From Nocardioides sediminis (GTDB lineage: Bacteria; Actinomycetota; Actinomycetes; Propionibacteriales; Nocardioidaceae), in NCBI RefSeq assembly GCF_003047295.1, contig NZ_PZYZ01000001.1, positions 868,001-932,000 on the forward strand: a stretch of DNA of 64,000 nt, written 5' to 3'. The notes under the pieces are model-generated. The model saw only the letters and a list, made by a program, of their open reading frames with translations, was not told the origin of the DNA and did not search any database. This document shows, in pieces, positions 8,638-17,605 of the stretch. The translations under genes were made by a program, and so were the position numbers. The number at the start of each line of letters is the position of its first letter. Positions within the stretch are counted from its first letter, which is position 1.

Positions 8638-9837
8638 TCAAGCGCGCACGACGTCCGGCTGCGGCTCCGGTACCGTGCTGCGAGCCATCGCCCGTGCGAG
8701 CAGCGGCTGCACGCCCGCCAGCACCAGCGCCAGGCCCGCGGAGCACCCCCACAGCCAGGCGGGGTCGACCGCGAGGAGCCGCGTCCCGAGCACGGGGGCG
8801 AGCACCGACGCGACGCCCCAGCAGGTCCCGTACGCCGCGAGGTAGCGCGCGCTCCCGCCCGCCGGTGCCAGGCCGGCGACCACCGCGAACGGGTGCCCGA
8901 GGAGCAGCAGGTCGCCTACGCTCCAGACGGCCACCGCGAGCACGAATGCCGGCATCGCGTCGGCCACGGCGGCGACACCCATCCCCGCCGCCAGCAGGAC
9001 GTACCCGACCGCCATCGCCCGGAAGGGCGTCGGGGACCAACCCCGGGTGAGGCGCTGCGCCAGCACCATGACGAGCGCGGACACCGCCAGCAACCAGCCC
9101 ATCCCGCCGGCCGGCAGCCCGCGCGCGAGCAGCGTGAGCGGGAGGCCGACCATCGCCTGCATGTAGAGCGTCGCGAACGCGGTGCCGGCCAGCCACATGA
9201 GCACGAGCCGCCGGTCCCGCCACGGCCGGCCGACCCCTGCCCCCGCACCCCGGGACGTCCCTCCGGCCGGCACGACCACGGCGACCACCACCGCAGCGGC
9301 CAGGCACGACACCGCGTCGGCGACCAGCAGCCATCGCAGGTCGAGGGCGGCCAGGGCCGCGGCGAGCAGCCCGGCCGCGACCCCGGCGACGGCCAGCGCG
9401 GCCCCCAGCAGCGAGTAGGCGCGCGGTCGCTGCCCAGGTGGGCACAGATCGGCGATGATCGCCTGGCTCGGTGGCTCGTAGAGCTCGAAGACCAGCCCCA
9501 GCAGGGTGACCGAGGCGGCGGCCGCCAGCAGGGTGGGGGAGGCGGCGAAGGCGAGGAGGGCCACCGCGCAGCCCACCAGCCCGAGCAGCATGGTGGGCCG
9601 TCGGCCCCACCGGTCGGCCAGCACGCCGCCCGCGAGCCGGGACGGGATCGAGGCCACGCCGAAGGATGCGACGACCAGCCCGGCGGTCGTCACCGAGGTG
9701 CCGAAGTCCTCCACGAGGATCGCGGCCGTGAAGGGGAGCGCGAACGCGCCGAGCCGGTTGACCGTCCGCGCCGCGACGAGGGCCCGCACGGCCCGCGGCA
9801 GCGGATCGTGACTGGTGTCTGGGTTATCGTCAGTCAT
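8638..9837 (-). CDS. MFS transporter, probable drug or metabolite exporter
   Basis: 399 aa, twelve hydrophobic segments, with the MFS A-motif variant GGVLADRWGRRPTMLLG after the second helix (about residues 68-85). The ATG at 9837 is preferred to the GTG one codon earlier. It is divergent from the CGNR zinc-finger regulator at 9876, and two copies of a TGACTG-N16-CAGTCA motif straddle the two starts. That makes local regulation by the CGNR protein likely. Substrate unknown. Confidence 0.88.
   Translation of the reverse strand: MTDDNPDTSHDPLPRAVRALVAARTVNRLGAFALPFTAAILVEDFGTSVTTAGLVVASFGVASIPSRLAGGVLADRWGRRPTMLLGLVGCAVALLAFAASPTLLAAAASVTLLGLVFELYEPPSQAIIADLCPPGQRPRAYSLLGAALAVAGVAAGLLAAALAALDLRWLLVADAVSCLAAAVVVAVVVPAGGTSRGAGAGVGRPWRDRRLVLMWLAGTAFATLYMQAMVGLPLTLLARGLPAGGMGWLLAVSALVMVLAQRLTRGWSPTPFRAMAVGYVLLAAGMGVAAVADAMPAFVLAVAVWSVGDLLLLGHPFAVVAGLAPAGGSARYLAAYGTCWGVASVLAPVLGTRLLAVDPAWLWGCSAGLALVLAGVQPLLARAMARSTVPEPQPDVVRA
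9809..9836. promoter_or_regulatory. Candidate operator copy 1 (MFS/CGNR divergent pair)
   Basis: TGACTGGT, 12 bases, GTCAGTCA: inverted TGACTG/CAGTCA half-sites with 16 bases between them. It covers the first codons of the MFS gene. An identically spaced copy lies at 9865-9892. Confidence 0.45.
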
Positions 9838-9864
9838 CACGCGCCGACCGTACGACGACAGGGG

Positions 9865-9892
9865 TGACTGGTCAAATGTTGTTCGACAGTCA
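9865..9892. promoter_or_regulatory. Candidate operator copy 2 (MFS/CGNR divergent pair)
   Basis: TGACTGGT, 12 bases, GACAGTCA: the same half-sites and the same spacing as 9809-9836, exactly 56 bases away. It covers the start of the CGNR regulator gene. The two copies are placed symmetrically about the gap between the divergent genes. Confidence 0.45.
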
Positions 9893-10439
9893 TGTGAGGA
9901 TCCTCCTCGACGCCGGGGCGGCGCTCGTCAACGCGACGACCGCCGGGCACGACGGCACCGAAGCGGTCGACGTCCCGACGGGGCGGGCCCTCCAGGACGC
10001 GGTCCGCGAGGCGATCTCGCGGGAGGACTACCGACCGACGGTGTCACCGGCCACGGCGCGAGCCCTCGGCGACGTCGCCGCCGACCTCCGTGCGGTGTAC
10101 GCGGCCGCGGACGGCGGTGACCTCGACCGGGCGGCGGCACTGGTCAACGACCTGCTCGAGCGCACCGACGCGCGGCCGCGGCTCACCCACACCGAGACCG
10201 GGTGGGACCTGCACTTCCACGGGCCCGACGAGAGCGTCGCCCGGGGCTGGGCCGCCGGCCTGGCGGCCGGGCTCGCGCTCGCGCTGGGCAGCGACCGGGG
10301 CGGACGACTGGGGGTCTGCGCCGCCGACCCGTGCGACCGGGTCTTCACCGACACCTCGCGCAACGGGGGCCGACGGTTCTGCTCCACCCGCTGCCAGAAC
10401 CGGGTCAAGGCCGCCGCCCACCGGCACCGCTCGAGGTGA
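9876..10439 (+). CDS. CGNR zinc-finger protein with N-terminal ABATE-like domain, probable transcription regulator
   Basis: 187 aa. The N-terminus MLFDSHVRILLDAGAALVNATT matches the ABATE domain. The C-terminal zinc finger has cysteines in CAADPCDRVF and FCSTRCQNRVKAAAHRHR, the CGNR motif being represented as CQNR. Stress-responsive DNA-binding roles have been proposed for this family. The ATG at 9876 is preferred to the GTG at 9864 because it matches the family N-terminus and has AGGGG about 11 bases upstream. It is divergent from the MFS gene and a candidate to regulate it. Confidence 0.85.
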   Translation: MLFDSHVRILLDAGAALVNATTAGHDGTEAVDVPTGRALQDAVREAISREDYRPTVSPATARALGDVAADLRAVYAAADGGDLDRAAALVNDLLERTDARPRLTHTETGWDLHFHGPDESVARGWAAGLAAGLALALGSDRGGRLGVCAADPCDRVFTDTSRNGGRRFCSTRCQNRVKAAAHRHRSR

Positions 10440-10506
10440 CGGGGGCGGGACCCCCAGGGGCGGGGCGGTGGTGGCCCCCCGCGCCCGGGTGCGCGACCAT
10501 GCGGAC

Positions 10507-12024
10507 ATGAGCGACAGCACCCTGGAGCGGACCCGCCGCCTCGGCGTCGAGACCACCGGCATCGAGATCATCGACGAGGCGGACCGGACGGCGCGCCCCT
10601 CCGACCTCTTCTGGCCGTGGTTCGCCGCCAACGTGTCGGTGTTCGGCATCAGCTACGGCTCGTTCGTGCTGGGCTTCGGGATCTCCTTCCGCCAGGCGGC
10701 CGTCGTCACGGTCGTGGGCATCGTGGTGTCGTTCGCCCTGTGCGGCGTCATCGCCATCGCGGGCAAGCGCGGCTCGGCGCCGACCATGGTCCTGAGCCGG
10801 GCGGCGTTCGGGGTCAACGGCCAGAAGGTCCCCGGTGTCGTCTCGTGGCTGGTGTCCATCGGCTGGGAGACCTTCCTGGCCATCCTCGCCGTGCTGGCCA
10901 CCGCCACGATCTTCGACCAGCTGGGCTGGTCGGGGGGCACGGGCACCAAGGTGGCGGCCACGGTCGTGGTGGCGCTCCTCATCGTCTCGGCCAGCGTCGC
11001 CGGCTACCACGTGATCATGCGCATGCAGTCGGTGCTGACGTGGATCACCGGCATCGCCACGATCATCTACGTCGGCCTCACCCTCGACGAGATCGACTGG
11101 TCGGGCGTGCGAGCCATCCCCGACGGCGACGCCCAGCAGATGGTGGGCGCGCTCGTCATGGTGATGACCGGCTTCGGCCTCGGCTGGATCAACATCGCGG
11201 CCGACTGGTCGCGCTACCAGCACCGGGACGCCAGGGGAGCGGCGATCGTCGGGTGGAACACCTTCGGGGGCGCGGTCGCACCGGTCCTGCTCGTGACGTT
11301 CGGGCTGCTGCTCGCCGGCTCCTCCGAGGAGCTGATGGCAGGCATCGTGGCCGACCCCATCGGCACGCTCGGCACGCTGCTCCCGACGTGGTTCCTGGTG
11401 CCGTTCCTGCTCACCGCGATCCTGGCCCTGGTCAGCGGCGCGGTGCTCGGCATCTACTCCTCGGGCCTGACGCTGCTGTCCCTGGGGGTGCGCATCCCGC
11501 GTCCGGCGGCCGCCTTCCTCGACGGCGTCATCCTGACCCTCGGCACGATCTGGGTCGTGTTCTTCGCCGAGGACTTCCTGGGCCCGTTCCAGAGCTTCCT
11601 GATCACGCTGGGCGTCCCGCTCGCCGCCTGGGCCGGGATCATGATCGCCGACATCGCGCTGCGCCGCCGCGACTACGACGATGAGGCCCTCTTCGACGCC
11701 CGCGGACGCTACGGCGCGTACGACGCGGTGTCGCTGGGCACCTTCGTCGGCGCGTCGGTGCTGGGCTGGGGTCTCGTCGTCAACAGCTTCGCCGCCGACG
11801 CCGCGTGGAACAACTGGCAGGGGTTCCTCATCGGCCCGCTCGGCCTCGGCACCTACGTCGACGACCCGGTCGCGCCGTACTGGGAAGGAGCCTGGCCCTA
11901 CGCCAACCTCGGCGTGCTCCTCGCGCTCGTGCTCGGCTTCGCGGTGACCTACCTCGCTCGACGGGGGAAGGTGCGCCGGCAGGAGGAGACCGCGTCGGCC
12001 CCCGGCGCCCGAGTGGGTGGTTGA
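10507..12024 (+). CDS. NCS1-family purine/cytosine permease
   Basis: 505 aa, about twelve membrane segments. An N-terminal cytoplasmic stretch (ERTRRLGVETTGIEIID, then RPSDLFWPWFAANVSVFGISYG) and the block GWINIAADWSRYQ are typical of cytosine/purine/allantoin permeases. These are proton- or sodium-coupled importers of nucleobases or related compounds. The start is ATG 10507. Neighbours give no metabolic hint, so the substrate is open. A DsbA-like gene follows 36 bases later on the same strand. Confidence 0.88.
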   Translation: MSDSTLERTRRLGVETTGIEIIDEADRTARPSDLFWPWFAANVSVFGISYGSFVLGFGISFRQAAVVTVVGIVVSFALCGVIAIAGKRGSAPTMVLSRAAFGVNGQKVPGVVSWLVSIGWETFLAILAVLATATIFDQLGWSGGTGTKVAATVVVALLIVSASVAGYHVIMRMQSVLTWITGIATIIYVGLTLDEIDWSGVRAIPDGDAQQMVGALVMVMTGFGLGWINIAADWSRYQHRDARGAAIVGWNTFGGAVAPVLLVTFGLLLAGSSEELMAGIVADPIGTLGTLLPTWFLVPFLLTAILALVSGAVLGIYSSGLTLLSLGVRIPRPAAAFLDGVILTLGTIWVVFFAEDFLGPFQSFLITLGVPLAAWAGIMIADIALRRRDYDDEALFDARGRYGAYDAVSLGTFVGASVLGWGLVVNSFAADAAWNNWQGFLIGPLGLGTYVDDPVAPYWEGAWPYANLGVLLALVLGFAVTYLARRGKVRRQEETASAPGARVGG

Positions 12025-12060
12025 CGGAACAACCACCCGCTCCGCCGCGTTGGGCCCGAC

Positions 12061-12774
12061 ATGCTGATCGAGATCTGGTCCGACGTCGTGTGCCCCTGGT
12101 GCTACATCGGCAAGCGCCGCCTGGAGAAGGCCCTCGCGGGCTTCGAGCACGCCGACGAGGTGGAGGTGCGCTGGCGCTCCTTCCAGCTCGACCCCGGCGC
12201 GCCCACCGAGCCGACCGAGCCGACCGCGACGATGCTCGCCCGCAAGTACGGCCAGACGCCCCAGGGCGCTCGGCAGATGCAGGACCAGGTCGAGGCGGTC
12301 GCAGCCGAGGAGGGCCTGGTGTTCAGGCTCGGCGACACCCTGCACCTCAACACGGTCGACGCGCACCGCGTCATCCACCTCGCCCACGAGCTGGGAGGCA
12401 GCGACCTCCAGGGCCGGGTCAAGGAGGCGCTGCTCGACGCCTACTTCGCACGGGGTCGCAACGTCGCCGACCACGCCGTGCTGCGCGAGGTCGCGGTCGC
12501 GTGCGGCCTCGACGCCGCGCGGGTCGACGAGGTGCTGGCCGGGTCGGCGTACACCGACGAGGTCTGGGCCGACATGGAGCAGGCCCAGGCGTACGGCGCC
12601 AGCGGCGTGCCGTTCTTCGTCGTCGACCAGCGGTACGGCGTCTCCGGCGCGCAGCCGGCCGAGGCCTTCGCCCAGGTCCTCGAGCGTGCGTGGGCCGACG
12701 CCCACCCGGTCGTCCAGGTCCTCGCCGGGGGTCCCGGCGGGGACGTGTGCGGTCCCGACGGCTGCCCCGTCTGA
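12061..12774 (+). CDS. DsbA-family oxidoreductase, FrnE/2-hydroxychromene isomerase-like
   Basis: 237 aa with a thioredoxin-fold start, IEIWSDVVCPWCYIGKRRLEKAL, carrying a CPWC active site at about residues 11-14, and the cis-Pro loop GASGVPFFVVDQRYGVSGAQ. There is no signal peptide, so it acts in the cytoplasm, as FrnE does in Streptomyces and Deinococcus. The C-terminus ends VCGPDGCPV, a second Cys pair seen in FrnE-like proteins. It could be a disulfide isomerase or a GST-kappa-like enzyme. Confidence 0.9.
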   Translation: MLIEIWSDVVCPWCYIGKRRLEKALAGFEHADEVEVRWRSFQLDPGAPTEPTEPTATMLARKYGQTPQGARQMQDQVEAVAAEEGLVFRLGDTLHLNTVDAHRVIHLAHELGGSDLQGRVKEALLDAYFARGRNVADHAVLREVAVACGLDAARVDEVLAGSAYTDEVWADMEQAQAYGASGVPFFVVDQRYGVSGAQPAEAFAQVLERAWADAHPVVQVLAGGPGGDVCGPDGCPV

Positions 12775-12778
12775 GCCG

Positions 12779-13351
12779 TCACTGCACCTTCTCGCCGCGC
12801 GCCGCCCTCTCGGCCACCGTCTCGACGCGGGCGGCCCGGGTCTCCGGCCGCTTCGCCAGCACGATCCACGCGAGGGCCTGCTTCCGCGAGGACGGGGAGA
12901 AGGACGCCCAGTGCTCCCGCGAGCCGGGGTGGCGGTCGAAGGCCGCGGCGAGGTCGTCGGGGACGACTAGATCCTCCACGGCGTCCATGAGGGTCCACAT
13001 GCCCGACGCCTTGGCCGCCGCCACGGCGGCACGCCCGGCGGGCTCCATGAGGCCCGCCTCCTCGAGGCGGGCGACGCGGCCCTTGTTGATGCGGGTCCAG
13101 ATGCTCCCCTTGCGGCGCGGCGCGAACCACAGCATGGAGCGGTCCTCGTCGACGGGCTTGAGGGTCGAGTCCACCCAGCCGTACCGGAGCGCCTCGAGGA
13201 TCGACTCCTCGTAGGTGAACTCCCGGTCGGCCGCCCGGCGCCGGCTGACCACCCAGACGCCGTGGGACCGCCCGTGGTGCTCGCGCAGCCAGGCGCTCCA
13301 CTCCTGCGCGCTCGCCGGCTCCAGCCGCTCCGCGTCGTCCTGCACGCCCAC
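12779..13351 (-). CDS. YdeI/OmpD-associated family protein
   Basis: 190 aa with GTG start. The pattern WSAWLREHHGRSHGVWVV, LEALRYGWVDSTLKPVDEDRSMLWFAPRRKGSIWTRINKGRVARLEEAGLM and ARRxETRAARV-like ending are characteristic of the YdeI/OmpD-associated family (bacteriocin-protection or stress-linked, biochemical role unknown). A second GTG two codons later (13345) is equally possible and neither has a clear ribosome-binding site. It converges on the DsbA gene with 4 bases between stops. Confidence 0.82.
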   Translation of the reverse strand: MGVQDDAERLEPASAQEWSAWLREHHGRSHGVWVVSRRRAADREFTYEESILEALRYGWVDSTLKPVDEDRSMLWFAPRRKGSIWTRINKGRVARLEEAGLMEPAGRAAVAAAKASGMWTLMDAVEDLVVPDDLAAAFDRHPGSREHWASFSPSSRKQALAWIVLAKRPETRAARVETVAERAARGEKVQ

Positions 13352-13454
13352 GAGCCGAGCGTGCCACAGGCGGACCCTGGTCCGCGTCGTACGCCGGGGC
13401 TCTTCACCCGGTGAGGGTGAGTCGCCGGCGCGCGACGCGGGCCATCGTGGGGTG

Positions 13455-14225
13455 ATGGACGCCGCGACTCCCATGCCCACGCTCTCGCCCGAGCAGCTGT
13501 CCGAGCTCCTGACCCTGATCCGCGGAGCGGACAGCGTCGAGCTCAAGCTGACCGTTCCCGACACCGACCGGCGGTCCACCGTGGCCGCGCTCGGTATGGA
13601 CCCCCTCGACGCCCAGCTGCGGCAGGTGGTCTTCTTCGACACCCCGGACCTGCAGCTGGACCGGATGGGCGTCGTCGTCCGGGCCCGGCGGACCCAGAAC
13701 AAGCCCGGCGACTCCGTCGTGAAGCTCCGGCCGGTCGACCCCGCGGCGCTCCCCGACGAGCTCAGGAGCGACCGCCGGTTCTCGGTGGAGGTCGACGCGC
13801 TGCCCGGCGGGTTCGTGTGCTCGGGGACGATGAAGGACGAGGTGGACGGCGGCGACGTCAAGGAGGTCATCGCGGGCCGCCGCCCGGTCAGCACGCTCTT
13901 CGGCAAGAAGCAGCGGGCACTCTTCGCTGCCCACAGCGGCGCGGTCGGGCTCGACGACCTCAGCGTGCTGGGTCCGATCACCGTCGCCAAGCTCAAGTGG
14001 ACCCCCACCGACTTCACCCGACGGATGGTGGCCGAGCTGTGGTTCTACCCCGACGGCAGCCGGATCCTGGAGCTCTCGACCAAGTGCCCGCCCGCGGACG
14101 CGTTCACCGCCGCCGCCGAGAGCAAGGCCTACCTCGGCTCCCACGGCGTCGACCTCGGGGCGGAGCAGCAGACCAAGACCCGCTCGGCCCTGGAGTTCTT
14201 CTCCCGCGAGCTCGCGGCCCCCTGA
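13455..14225 (+). CDS. CYTH-type domain protein of unknown function
   Basis: 256 aa. The order of blocks (VELKLTVPDTD, VVFFDTPDLQLDRMGVVVRARRT, DSVVKLRPV, FSVEVDAL, VAKLKW, ILELSTKC) follows the CYTH/triphosphate-tunnel fold, in which alternating Lys/Arg/Glu on strands line a tunnel binding triphosphates or polyphosphate. The first motif is reduced to ELK instead of a full ExExK. No catalytic activity is proved for close relatives I can recall. It is followed tail to tail by a Ppx/GppA phosphatase that carries its own CYTH-like N-terminus, which suggests a shared link to polyphosphate or nucleoside triphosphates. Confidence 0.72.
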   Translation: MDAATPMPTLSPEQLSELLTLIRGADSVELKLTVPDTDRRSTVAALGMDPLDAQLRQVVFFDTPDLQLDRMGVVVRARRTQNKPGDSVVKLRPVDPAALPDELRSDRRFSVEVDALPGGFVCSGTMKDEVDGGDVKEVIAGRRPVSTLFGKKQRALFAAHSGAVGLDDLSVLGPITVAKLKWTPTDFTRRMVAELWFYPDGSRILELSTKCPPADAFTAAAESKAYLGSHGVDLGAEQQTKTRSALEFFSRELAAP

Positions 14226-14258
14226 CCGGCGGTCGGTGGCCCCGGTCAGTGGTCACGG

Positions 14259-15800
14259 TCAGTGGCTCGGCGCCTCGGTCCCGACCCCGAAGCGCTCCAC
14301 GAGCACGCCGTGGCGGAGCCCGCGGTCGCTCACCGTGACCGCGTCGCAGCCGAGCTCGTCCAGCACGGTCCGGACGATGCACGCGCCCGCGAGGATGACC
14401 TCGGCCCGCGCCGGCTGCAGCCCGACGACCGTCCGGCGGCCGGCCGCGTCCAGGACGCGGTAGCGCTCGATCTGCCGGTCGATCTCGGCCGCGTCGAGCC
14501 GCGTCCCCTGCACGACGTCGGGGTCGTAGGTCGCCAGACCGTGGCTGACGGCCGCGAGGTTGGTCACGGCACCGCCCATGGCCACCACCGCGTCCGGTCG
14601 GGGACGGCCGTGGAGGCGCGCCAGGTCCGCGGCGACGGCCGCACGGACGTCGGCGACGACCTCCGGCGACACGGCCTCCGCCAGCCCGAACCTCTCGGTG
14701 AAGCGCGCGGCCCCGACGTCCACGCTGAACCGCTCGTCGACCACCGGTCCGTGGCCGAAGGTGAACTGCGAGCTGCCGCCACCGGTGTCGAAGACCACCA
14801 CCAGCCCGTCGCCGAGCCCGACGCCCCTGGCCGCCGCCAGGTAGGCCAGGCGGGCCTCGTCCTCCCCGGAGATGACCTCCAGCGACAACCCGGACCGTGC
14901 ACGGATCGCGGCGACGACCTCGTCCCGGTTGCCGGCCATCCTGGTCCCCGCCGTGCCGACCGCGGCGATCGCCCGCACCTCGAGGCGGCTGGCCTCCGCC
15001 GCCATCGCGGCGATCGCCCGGGCCGTGCGGTCGAGCGGCTCGGCGCCGATGACGCCGGTGGCCTGCAGGCCCTCGCCGAGCCGGGTCACCTCCGCCCGGT
15101 CGACGACCGTGCGCCACCCGCCGTGGCCCTCCGTGTCGAGCTCGGCGACGTGGAACTTCACCGAGTTGGTGCCGACGTCGACGACCGCGTAGCGCTCCGG
15201 GACGCCGTCCAGGAGCATGCGCAGCCCCGCCAGCACGTCCACGTTGCGGTGGTTGCGCAGGCCGAGGGTCGCGAGGGCGACCAGGACCTCCCGGGGGTCG
15301 GTGGACTCGACCGCGACCGACGTCGTACGCCGTCCGGCGGCCTCGAAGTCGGACCGCTCGGCCGCGCACCCGGCCACGGTGTACCGGGCGCGGCGCTTGT
15401 GCACCCGTACGACGCGCAGCCCCCGGCTCGCGGCGGCCTCCGCCGCCGCCAGCGCCTCGTGCAGCGTCAGGCCCTCCGGAGGGACCGCCGGCGCGGTGAG
15501 CCGCAGGCTGGCGAAGACCGTCCCGACGGCCTCCCGGTCGAGCGGGAACGGGGCCTTGAGCACCGGCTCCCAGCGCTGCAGGCCGGCGGCGTCGGTCTCC
15601 CGCAGGACCTTGACGTCCATCAGGCCGTCGCGGACCTTGACGTTGTCCGCGCCGGGCACGAGCAGGTAGAGCTCGTCGGTCTCCTCCACCGACCTCGGTT
15701 CGGTGGCGTCGAGCACCGCCGCCGCGGCGGGCGGGACGTACCGGGCGAAGATCCTCGACTCCCAGCGCGGGACGATCCCCGTCATGGTGGGTCCAGTCAT
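14259..15800 (-). CDS. Ppx/GppA phosphatase with N-terminal CYTH-like domain
   Basis: 513 aa. Residues about 200-513 form an exopolyphosphatase/pppGpp phosphatase of the ASKHA fold: phosphate-1 loop VVDVGTNSVKFHVAEL, phosphate-2 loop VFDTGGGSSQFTFG, MGGAVTNLAA, and a final GLRHGVLVERF. Residues about 5-120 (PRWESRIFARYVPPA, ETDELYLLVPG, VKVRDGLMDVKVL, WEPVLKAPFPL) look like a CYTH-type strand array absent from classical Ppx. Likely substrates are polyphosphate or pppGpp. The start is ATG 15800 with GAGGAG 9 bases upstream. It is divergent from serA. Confidence 0.85.
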   Translation of the reverse strand: MTGPTMTGIVPRWESRIFARYVPPAAAAVLDATEPRSVEETDELYLLVPGADNVKVRDGLMDVKVLRETDAAGLQRWEPVLKAPFPLDREAVGTVFASLRLTAPAVPPEGLTLHEALAAAEAAASRGLRVVRVHKRRARYTVAGCAAERSDFEAAGRRTTSVAVESTDPREVLVALATLGLRNHRNVDVLAGLRMLLDGVPERYAVVDVGTNSVKFHVAELDTEGHGGWRTVVDRAEVTRLGEGLQATGVIGAEPLDRTARAIAAMAAEASRLEVRAIAAVGTAGTRMAGNRDEVVAAIRARSGLSLEVISGEDEARLAYLAAARGVGLGDGLVVVFDTGGGSSQFTFGHGPVVDERFSVDVGAARFTERFGLAEAVSPEVVADVRAAVAADLARLHGRPRPDAVVAMGGAVTNLAAVSHGLATYDPDVVQGTRLDAAEIDRQIERYRVLDAAGRRTVVGLQPARAEVILAGACIVRTVLDELGCDAVTVSDRGLRHGVLVERFGVGTEAPSH

Positions 15801-15922
15801 GGGCACGCACTCCTCATCGGCTCCGTCCGCGGCCTCGTCGGACGTCCCGAGCCTCGCACCGGATCGTCCCCGGCGGACCGTACGGAACGGATGAACCGCT
15901 GCGCCTTGCGATGTGGACCCGA

Positions 15923-15952
15923 TCGGACACCAGACCCTCGGGCTTGTACATT
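15923..15952 (+). promoter_or_regulatory. Possible serA promoter
   Basis: TCGGAC (15923-15928), 18 bases, TACATT (15947-15952), 58 bases before the serA start. The -10 fits TAnnnT and the -35 is weak. It lies in the 210-base gap between the divergent ppx-like gene and serA, in which I see nothing else. Confidence 0.3.
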
Positions 15953-16010
15953 GGACGCCGCACAGCGTCGTGCACCTCGACCATTGTTCCCACGTCTGTG
16001 AGGATCCGCT

Positions 16011-17597
16011 GTGACGAAGCCTGTCGTACTCATCGCCGAAGAGCTCAGCCCCGCCACCATCGAGGCGCTCGGTCCGGACTTCGAGGTCCGCCAGTGCAAC
16101 GGTGCCGACCGTGCCGAGCTGATCCCGGCGATCGCCGACGTCGACGCCATCCTGGTGCGCTCGGCCACCAAGGTGGACGCCGAGGCCCTCGCCGCCGCCC
16201 GCAACCTCAAGGTCGTCGCCCGCGCCGGCGTCGGCCTCGACAACGTGGACGTCAAGGCGGCCACCCAGGCCGGCGTCATGGTGGTCAACGCGCCGACCTC
16301 CAACATCGTCTCGGCGGCCGAGCTCGCCGTCGCCCTGATGCTCTCCGCCGCGCGCCACGTCAGCCCCGCGCACGCCGCCCTCAAGAACGGCGAGTGGAAG
16401 CGCTCGAAGTACACCGGCATCGAGCTCTACGAGAAGACCGTCGGCATCGTCGGTCTCGGCCGGATCGGCGTCCTGGTCGCCCAGCGCCTCTCGGCGTTCG
16501 GCATGAAGGTCATCGCCTACGACCCCTACGTCCAGGCCGGTCGCGCCGCGCAGATGGGCGTCCGGCTCGTCGACCTCGACACGCTGCTGACCGAGGCCGA
16601 CTTCATGAGCGTCCACCTCCCCAAGACCCCCGAGACCGTCGGGCTCATCGGCGCCGACCAGCTGGCGAAGGCCAAGTCCTCGCTCGTGCTCGTCAACGCC
16701 GCCCGCGGCGGCATCGTCGACGAGGCCGCGCTGTACGACGCGCTGAAGACCGGCCAGATCGCGGCCGCCGGGCTCGACGTCTTCGCCTCCGAGCCGTGCA
16801 CCGACTCGCCGCTCTTCGAGCTCGAGAATGTCGTCGCCACCCCGCACCTCGGCGCCTCGACCGACGAGGCCCAGGAGAAGGCCGGCATCGCCGTCGCGCG
16901 GTCGGTGCGGCTTGCTCTCTCGGGCGAGCTGGTGCCCGACGCGGTCAACGTCCAGGGCGGCGTGATCGCCGAGGACGTGCGTCCCGGCATCCCGCTCACC
17001 GAGAAGCTCGGCCGGGTGTTCACCGCGCTCGCCGGCGAGGTGGCCCAGCAGCTCGACGTGGAGGTCCGCGGCGAGATCACCGAGTTCGACGTCAAGGTGC
17101 TCGAGCTGGCCGCCCTCAAGGGTGTCTTCTCCGACATCGTCGAGGACCAGGTCTCCTACGTGAACGCGCCGCTCCTCGCGGCCGAGCGCGGCACCGCCGT
17201 CCGCCTCGTCACCGACCCGGAGAGCCCCGACCACCGCAACCTCATCACCCTGCGGGGCACCCTCGCGGACGGGCACCAGGTCTCGGCGAGCGGCACGCTC
17301 ATCGGGATCAACCAGAAGGAGCGGATCGTCGAGGTCAACGGCTTCGAGATCGACATCGAGCCGACCGACCACCTGGCGTTCTTCACCTACACCGACCGCC
17401 CCGGCATGGTCGGCACGGTCGGCGGCATCCTCGGCGACGCCCAGGTCAACATCGCCGGCATGCAGGTCTCCCGCCAGGACAAGGGCGGCGAGGCGCTGGT
17501 GGCGCTGTCGGTGGACTCCGCGATCCCCGCCGAGACGCTGGCCGAGATCGAGGCGGCCATCGACGCCGTCTCGGTGCGCGCCGTCGACCTGGACTGA
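16011..17597 (+). CDS. serA: D-3-phosphoglycerate dehydrogenase (long type)
   Basis: First step of serine synthesis from 3-phosphoglycerate. 528 aa, the long actinobacterial form. N-terminal substrate domain; Rossmann motif VGLGRIGVLVAQRL near residues 147-160; the NAARGGIVDEAAL block; catalytic His in ATPHLGASTDEAQEKAG (about residue 280). An allosteric-substrate-binding domain spans roughly 325-450. A C-terminal ACT domain (FFTYTDRPGMVGTVGGILGDAQVNIAGMQ) is likely to sense serine. GTG start. Confidence 0.97.
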   Translation: MTKPVVLIAEELSPATIEALGPDFEVRQCNGADRAELIPAIADVDAILVRSATKVDAEALAAARNLKVVARAGVGLDNVDVKAATQAGVMVVNAPTSNIVSAAELAVALMLSAARHVSPAHAALKNGEWKRSKYTGIELYEKTVGIVGLGRIGVLVAQRLSAFGMKVIAYDPYVQAGRAAQMGVRLVDLDTLLTEADFMSVHLPKTPETVGLIGADQLAKAKSSLVLVNAARGGIVDEAALYDALKTGQIAAAGLDVFASEPCTDSPLFELENVVATPHLGASTDEAQEKAGIAVARSVRLALSGELVPDAVNVQGGVIAEDVRPGIPLTEKLGRVFTALAGEVAQQLDVEVRGEITEFDVKVLELAALKGVFSDIVEDQVSYVNAPLLAAERGTAVRLVTDPESPDHRNLITLRGTLADGHQVSASGTLIGINQKERIVEVNGFEIDIEPTDHLAFFTYTDRPGMVGTVGGILGDAQVNIAGMQVSRQDKGGEALVALSVDSAIPAETLAEIEAAIDAVSVRAVDLD

Positions 17598-17605
17598 CTA
17601 CCCGC

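Noticed and set aside
7922..8845. Plus-strand Arg-rich frame overlapping the SDR gene
   Set aside because: It is the shifted frame of the SDR gene, ending inside the convergent MFS gene.
14262..16001. A 579-residue plus-strand frame opposite the Ppx/GppA gene
   Set aside because: Third-position bias and motifs clearly support the minus-strand phosphatase. The plus-strand product has no domain.
15891..16001. Cys/Arg-rich mini-ORF (MNRCALRCGP...) as a serA leader peptide
   Set aside because: It begins upstream of the only promoter-like sequence and is not followed by a terminator stem; Cys codons have no clear link to serA control here.
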